A program made the position numbers and the translations under genes. From Alentia gelatinosa (lineage: Eukaryota > Annelida > Polychaeta > Phyllodocida > Polynoidae): a stretch of DNA of 64,000 nt. Where the stretch lies: contig OX465580.1 of assembly GCA_950022655.1 (NCBI GenBank), positions 100,148,797 through 100,212,796 of the forward strand, written 5' to 3'. The notes below the pieces were generated by a model. The model was not told the DNA's origin. It saw nothing but the letters and a program-made list of their open reading frames with translations, and searched no databases. Positions 61,335-64,000 of this stretch are shown one piece after another (position 1 is the stretch's first letter; each line of letters starts with the position of its first letter).

Positions 61335-62020
61335 TAGAATCACCTACAATGCGCCCCCAGCAATGCCGTTACTCGAGCCACCCATGCGACAGGCATGCAA
61401 CAGCGCCTACAAATCATCACATATCTGTAAGCCTCTCATGTATTTCAAGCCACCAGGGATAATGAATTTGTGTGTTGCTACTGCTACCCCCGCGTCTACA
61501 TCGGCCTGCGTTGGCCTGTTAGGAGAAGGGGATGGGGAGGGGGCGTAGGGGAATGTAAGTTGCATCATTCATTTCAGACATAGTGTTGATGACGGGGGGG
61601 GGGCGGTGGCCGGTGGGACGAGTGCTCATCTTAATGGTACTAGCGGGAGCGCCTCCTAGCCGCTCACCCTGCCCATTTCTTTCAATATGTGCCTTAATAC
61701 ACGTGTTAATGGTGGCTTCCATACAGCTAGCTGGCTTAACTAGCGTCTGATGAAAGCTTGATGACATTGCATATTGATACCGGATCCTGCATTCGAAACA
61801 ATCGCAGCCATGTGTTTTACTATCGGCATTATCATGCAGACAGAGGGTTGCAGGCTGCAGGCCTGGACATCTCGACCAATATAGCCTTTATCGGACATGC
61901 ACGTATTTAGTCTCCTTACCCTCAATATGGTTTACCTTGTATAAGTTCCTTATCGAGAAATGACCATATATGTACATATAGCTTTATCAAAGTTGTGTTT
62001 ATGTTGTGTTGGTGTTACAG
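61335..62020. other. No gene recognised
   Basis: A ten-base G run lies at 61594-61603. Frames on both strands lack domains. Confidence 0.4.
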
Positions 62021-62022
62021 TG

Positions 62023-62023
<1 letters not shown>

Positions 62024-62086
<63 letters not shown>

Positions 62087-62142
62087 ATATAGGTGTATAT
62101 AGGTATATATATATATACCTATTAGATTATATATATATTATA

Positions 62143-62222
<80 letters not shown>
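62024..62222. repeat. (TA)n microsatellite complex
   Basis: TA arrays at 62024-62082 and 62128-62222 are joined by GTGTATATAGG units and a short palindrome AGGTATATATATATATACCT. Confidence 0.96.
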
Positions 62223-62224
<2 letters not shown>

Positions 62225-62939
62225 CTCGAGCAAGATGGGTGTACGTGGCTGGGTAAGAAAGGAGGTGAGCGTGTTAGTCATAGGACGACCATGACAGCTA
62301 CAACCATTTTCCTCACCGTACCGCCTTACAACCTTCCCCTCTCCCGACTACTACCCCACACTCCCTTCTTGTACGTGATACCTTAATTTTTCTCCTATAA
62401 CATCAGAAGTCATTTTTCCTCAGGCTTTCTCTCTGTCGATGGCTATGGGTGTTGTGGTACATATATACGACCCCTCGCGTGTCCTATAATTGCCGCCTAC
62501 TTGTTTGCATCCGTTGCATGCCGTAGAATTACGAGGAAGTGAAGTTAGATATGAAGTTATATTACCCATCCTCCACCCCCCATCCCCAACTGAAACTGAA
62601 ACTAAGTCCAATGAGGAAAGAAGACTGCCACTGTGTGAGAGATTTCTTGCACTTGATTGACTAAACATAGATGACTATTATCTTTGGATAAGCAAGCATA
62701 TTTGATATTGAAAGTATAAAATGGCAGTCTGCATATAGCCATTTCGTTTGACATGTAACAAAGTAGCTGAGTATCTTGACTAATATATCAGAAATTACAC
62801 TATATATAGTTGGTTGAACCAAACTATAAATTGTTACATTCCATAGAGATAACGTAAGTTCTACTCAATCCGTCCATGCTGGATGCATGTTAAAACCGTA
62901 TGTACTTCCAGGTTGAATAATTTGTTTTAAAAACCGGTA
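62225..62939. other. No gene recognised
   Basis: Nothing supportable was seen. Confidence 0.4.
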
Positions 62940-63112
62940 TCTTATAAGACACACATAATAATGACTGGTTTTGTGTACGAGTGGCCGTAATCTCCGAGTA
63001 GTTGACGCGTAGTAATATCCGAGCGATAAGCGGGGATATAACGTCGTCAACTACGAGGAGATTACGATCACTCGTATATAAGTCGTTATTGTATTTACTA
63101 CCCACCTACAAG
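62940..63112 (+). mobile_element. Family C element, copy C5, intact hairpin
   Basis: The clearest family C hairpin. CGAGTGGCCGTAATCTCCGA plus GTAGTTGACG pairs with CGTCAACTAC plus GAGGAGATTACGATCACTCG. The apex carries CGTAGTAATATCCGAGCG (63008-63025). The flanks GACTGGTTTTGTGTACGAG and CTACCCACCTACAAG match C1 and C4 respectively. The tandem-repeat module of C1 and C2 is absent. Confidence 0.8.
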
Positions 63113-64000
63113 ATTAAAAACAAGTCTATTTCAATTAAAAAATTTCTGTAAGCCATTTAGTTCCAGACACCACAGCACTGTCAAGTGTAGCAGTAATTCA
63201 GTGTAGACTTACACCAATGATAAAGCTTGCCATTAACCTGTGATTTTAGCATGCAAAGTGTGTTATTACAGTGATTTCTGATGGTAAATGAGATTACTAT
63301 GATTGATTCTAGATAATTAGGATTGAATAAACATTCTAGAAACTTATTTCGAAGTACATGATGATTCAACCTCATTATGGACAGGACTATTTTTCCGGAA
63401 TCTCCTGCAGGAGATTCTCACATGTCAGAATCTCTGGGTAGCTGTTTCCAGGTGCCCTATACATTTCCTATGGAGACTCCGTAATCGGTTGGTAATAAAT
63501 GATAGGCACATATTTAACAGACCAGATATTAACGCGGACCACGTAGTTAGGTACAATCTGTTTAATCCTTCAAGTCATAGACATTATATAGCAGATACAC
63601 TGGGTCCTGTCCAGGTGGGCCATTATCATTGGATAAGATAAGGTAACTCTAACAGGCGCAACATGTCAATCATACAAGGCCACGCCTCCCCTTAACCAGG
63701 CGCAGGGCCCGCCTGTCAAGGTACACGTGACCAGTCATAATACAACATAATACATAATATGGTTGAATCTTAACCTACATTGATACATTACACCCCTCCC
63801 TCTTCCAAGATGATTCAAGGATTTGGATCAAGGGTATTATTACTATTAGCATTATAACTTCAATCATGATGTTTATATCAACTCATTCTACATTAAGTTC
63901 CCGTTTTTGTATTTCATTTTCATTATTTTACTGTGAAGGTAAACCAGGGCACATGGTGTCGGATCGGGTAGACATGGGTACCATGGGTATGGCAATGGCA
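63113..64000. other. No gene recognised; 20-bp perfect palindrome at 63398
   Basis: GAATCTCCTGCAGGAGATTC (63398-63417) is a perfect palindrome. The remaining sequence shows nothing supportable. Confidence 0.4.

Overview
This window is nuclear DNA of a eukaryote, almost certainly an animal. It has no dense array of long open reading frames. It does have long (GT)n, (AT)n and (CT)n microsatellites, many small palindromic non-autonomous transposons and one decayed non-LTR retrotransposon. I cannot place the organism below Metazoa. The repeat spectrum would suit a marine invertebrate, but that is an impression and not a result. I found no complete protein-coding gene, no rRNA, no convincing tRNA and no CRISPR array. 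Nearly all reading frames over 60 codons look like chance.

Layout. 1-5 kb: largely unique sequence, a weak coding-like stretch (3149-3635) and the first copy of palindromic family A. 5-9 kb: a 399-bp TA-flanked palindromic element, a purine-rich block, an AGGTC-rich stretch holding two DR5 half-site pairs, and a 212-bp hairpin repeat. 9-13 kb: a 119-bp (TG)n array, a CpG-rich island near 11 kb and an island rich in palindromic factor motifs near 12.8 kb. 13-17 kb: a diverged family A copy, a small inverted repeat, a DR1/CRE island and a degraded LINE reverse transcriptase on the minus strand. 18-24 kb: the densest transposon nest, with two head-to-head family D hairpin elements, a family A element inserted in one of them, a CACTG-ended element inserted in that, a family B hairpin, a coding remnant and two more family A copies. 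26-32 kb: an inverted pair of family C elements, a family D copy interrupted by family B, and two more TA-flanked palindromic elements. 32-50 kb: mostly unique DNA with scattered GC-richer islands, a piggyBac-like MITE and a further D copy. 50-64 kb: microsatellites, two family C copies, a promoter-like CCAAT/CRE/TATA cluster and a second copy of the coding remnant seen at 20.6 kb.

The best reading is a gene desert or a very long intron. Islands of factor-motif-rich, possibly conserved non-coding DNA sit in a matrix shaped by several small palindromic element families. The strongest direct evidence is comparative within the window. Sister copies supply empty sites, which prove a nested insertion with a 3-bp target duplication, and five copies of family C share a hairpin centre. 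A repeated fragment at 20.6 and 58.1 kb keeps similar protein sequence on the minus strand and so points to an unidentified coding element. All functional statements about regulation are inference from motifs.
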